5,296 bases of DNA from Treponema sp. (GTDB lineage Bacteria; Spirochaetota; Spirochaetia; Treponematales; Breznakiellaceae): contig JAIRRR010000101.1 in NCBI GenBank assembly GCA_031255875.1, positions 1-5,296 on the forward strand. The letters run 5' to 3'. Below, one piece after another: positions 4,527 through 5,296 of this stretch. Position 1 is the first letter of the stretch, and every line of letters starts with the position of its first letter. The notes beneath the pieces were generated by a model. That model was not told the DNA's origin and searched no databases. It saw nothing but the letters and a program-made list of their open reading frames with translations. The position numbers and the translations under genes were made by a program.

Positions 4527-4544
4527 CGGTGAGAAATATCACCG
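4527..4544. promoter_or_regulatory. Dyad just upstream of the rplM promoter; possible operator
   Basis: CGGTGA (4527-4532) and TCACCG (4539-4544) form a perfect 6-bp inverted repeat with a 6-bp A/T-leaning centre. It ends 8 bp before the TTGACA. This spacing suits a dimeric regulator acting on the ribosomal-protein promoter. No regulator is identified. Confidence 0.4.
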
Positions 4545-4552
4545 AAAGGCAG

Positions 4553-4582
4553 TTGACATTCCCCTCGGTTTTGTGAGATTAT
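4553..4582 (+). promoter_or_regulatory. Promoter of the rplM-rpsI operon
   Basis: A perfect TTGACA (4553-4558) is followed after 18 nt by GATTAT (4577-4582). An upstream TG at 4574-4575 makes an extended -10 (TGN). Transcription would start near 4589, leaving a leader of about 165 nt before rplM. Confidence 0.7.
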
Positions 4583-4588
4583 AGGGAA

Positions 4589-4740
4589 CCCAGGCGGAAC
4601 GCGGCTATTCGGCGGCCTGCGGGGATAGCGGATATCGGCGGGACGAAGGGGCCTTGGCCCCCGGTTAAAGCGCCGGGAGGCGGGGAAGTTCCCGAATCGC
4701 GCTATGACCGGATAGTTACGGCAAAATAACGATACATATT
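4589..4740 (+). other. Structured 5' leader of the L13-S9 operon
   Basis: The leader is unusually long for a two-gene ribosomal operon and can fold. CAGGC (4591-4595) pairs with GCCTG (4615-4619). GGGGC/GCCCC (4648-4661) closes a CTTG tetraloop. GGGAAC (4584-4589) is complementary to GTTCCC (4688-4693) and could close the whole domain, although its first bases may precede the transcription start. No leader peptide with a ribosome binding site is evident. Autoregulation by L13 or S9 through this leader is a guess based on how ribosomal operons are commonly controlled. Confidence 0.4.
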
Positions 4741-4754
4741 GAGAAGGTTGAGCG

Positions 4755-5183
4755 ATGAAGACGGTATTCATAAAGCCCGCCAATGTGGAGCGGAAGTGGT
4801 TTGTAATTGACGCCGGGGGAAAGCCCCTGGGCCGGGTGGCCGCAAAGGCTGCGGCGATACTGAGGGGCAAGGAAAAGGCGATTTTCGCCCCGCATCAGGA
4901 GATCGGGGATTATGTGGTGGTGGTGAACGCGGACAAGGTAGCGGTAACCGGGAACAAAGCCCGGCAGAAGCTGTACCACCACCATACGGGGTATCCGGGC
5001 GGCCTTAAAACCCAGACTTTCGCGCGGCTGCTTGAAAAACACCCCACCTCGCCTCTGCAACTGGCGATCAAGGGGATGCTCCCCAAGGGGCCTTTGGGCC
5101 GGAAGCTGCTGAAAAACGCGAAACTCTACGCGGGGGCCGGGCATCCCCATCAGGCCCAGAACCCCCAGACGATTGAGATGTAA
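4755..5183 (+). CDS. rplM: 50S ribosomal protein L13
   Basis: A 142-residue protein of full family length, a primary binder of 23S rRNA needed early in large-subunit assembly. Recognisable blocks are KWFVIDAGGKPLGRVAAKAA (14-33), GDYVVVVNADKVAVTGNK (51-68), YHHHTGYPGGLK (74-85), IKGMLPKGPLGRKLLKNAK (105-123) and YAGAGHPHQAQNP (125-137). The family usually has a Tyr-Arg-His or similar before the GYPGG loop, whereas here it is the His-rich YHHHTGYPGG. The start is supported by AGAAGG at 4742-4747, seven nt before the ATG, and by the usual MKTVF opening. The next gene is rpsI 34 bp downstream, the standard bacterial L13-S9 pair. The promoter and structured leader upstream are listed separately. 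Confidence 0.98.
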   Translation: MKTVFIKPANVERKWFVIDAGGKPLGRVAAKAAAILRGKEKAIFAPHQEIGDYVVVVNADKVAVTGNKARQKLYHHHTGYPGGLKTQTFARLLEKHPTSPLQLAIKGMLPKGPLGRKLLKNAKLYAGAGHPHQAQNPQTIEM

Positions 5184-5217
5184 GTAATTTTGGGTTTTAA
5201 GGGAGAAAGAGGTATAG

Positions 5218-5296
5218 ATGATTAAGAATCTTGGAATCGGAACCGGAAGGCGCAAGACTTCGGTGGCCCGGGTATACGTCCGGGACGGAAGCGGCA
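5218..5296 (+). CDS. rpsI: 30S ribosomal protein S9, N-terminal part (cut by window edge)
   Basis: Only the first 26 residues are present: MIKNLGIGTGRRKTSVARV then YVRDGSG. GTGRRKTSVARV is the conserved opening block of S9 and normally runs on into a GSGxxxxN loop. S9 is a small-subunit head protein whose C-terminal tail reaches the P-site tRNA; that part is outside the window. A purine-rich ribosome binding site (GAAAGAGG at 5205-5212) precedes the ATG. It follows rplM by 34 bp with no terminator between, so the two are almost certainly cotranscribed. Confidence 0.96.
   Translation, partial: MIKNLGIGTGRRKTSVARVYVRDGSG

Overview
The window looks like a GC-rich bacterial chromosome, most likely a spirochaete of the Treponema group. 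The ribosomal protein L13 C-terminal half reads like treponemal L13, the lipoprotein has a loose spirochaete-type lipobox, and the genes strongly favour G/C at third codon positions. The genus is inferred from memory of protein families, not from a search.

Left part (1 to about 1120) is accessory DNA. The minus strand carries the start of an MmeI-type restriction-modification enzyme that runs off the left edge, with its nuclease motif intact. Next comes a visibly AT-richer gap, then the wreck of a phage/plasmid P4-type primase-helicase (655-1021). The wreck lacks its N-terminus, has a frameshift, and has lost the ATPase core. A clear intrinsic terminator follows it. This is the mark of a decayed mobile element.

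Middle part (1240-4003) holds three stand-alone genes. The first encodes an exported metallo-beta-lactamase-fold hydrolase with its own promoter and strong ribosome binding site. It is convergent with a DUF1848 iron-sulphur/radical-SAM-like gene, and the two stop ends overlap by 17 bp. Divergent from the DUF1848 gene is a lipoprotein with an acidic Pro/Glu-rich tether and a C-terminal glucosaminidase (peptidoglycan hydrolase) domain.

Right part (4004-5296) starts with about 750 bp without a convincing protein gene. It contains what I think is the most interesting object here: an apparently undescribed, highly structured RNA of about 365 nt (about 4075-4441). A promoter with a perfect TATAAT and an A/T-tract UP-like element lies just upstream, and a textbook terminator closes it. 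A possible internal promoter could also make a roughly 75-80 nt three-hairpin RNA from its 3' end. After that come a palindrome-flanked TTGACA promoter, a long structured leader, and the core rplM-rpsI (L13-S9) operon, with rpsI cut by the right edge.

The layout suggests that foreign or flexible DNA on the left borders a housekeeping region on the right. The genes in between do not form an obvious pathway, and each appears to be its own transcription unit.
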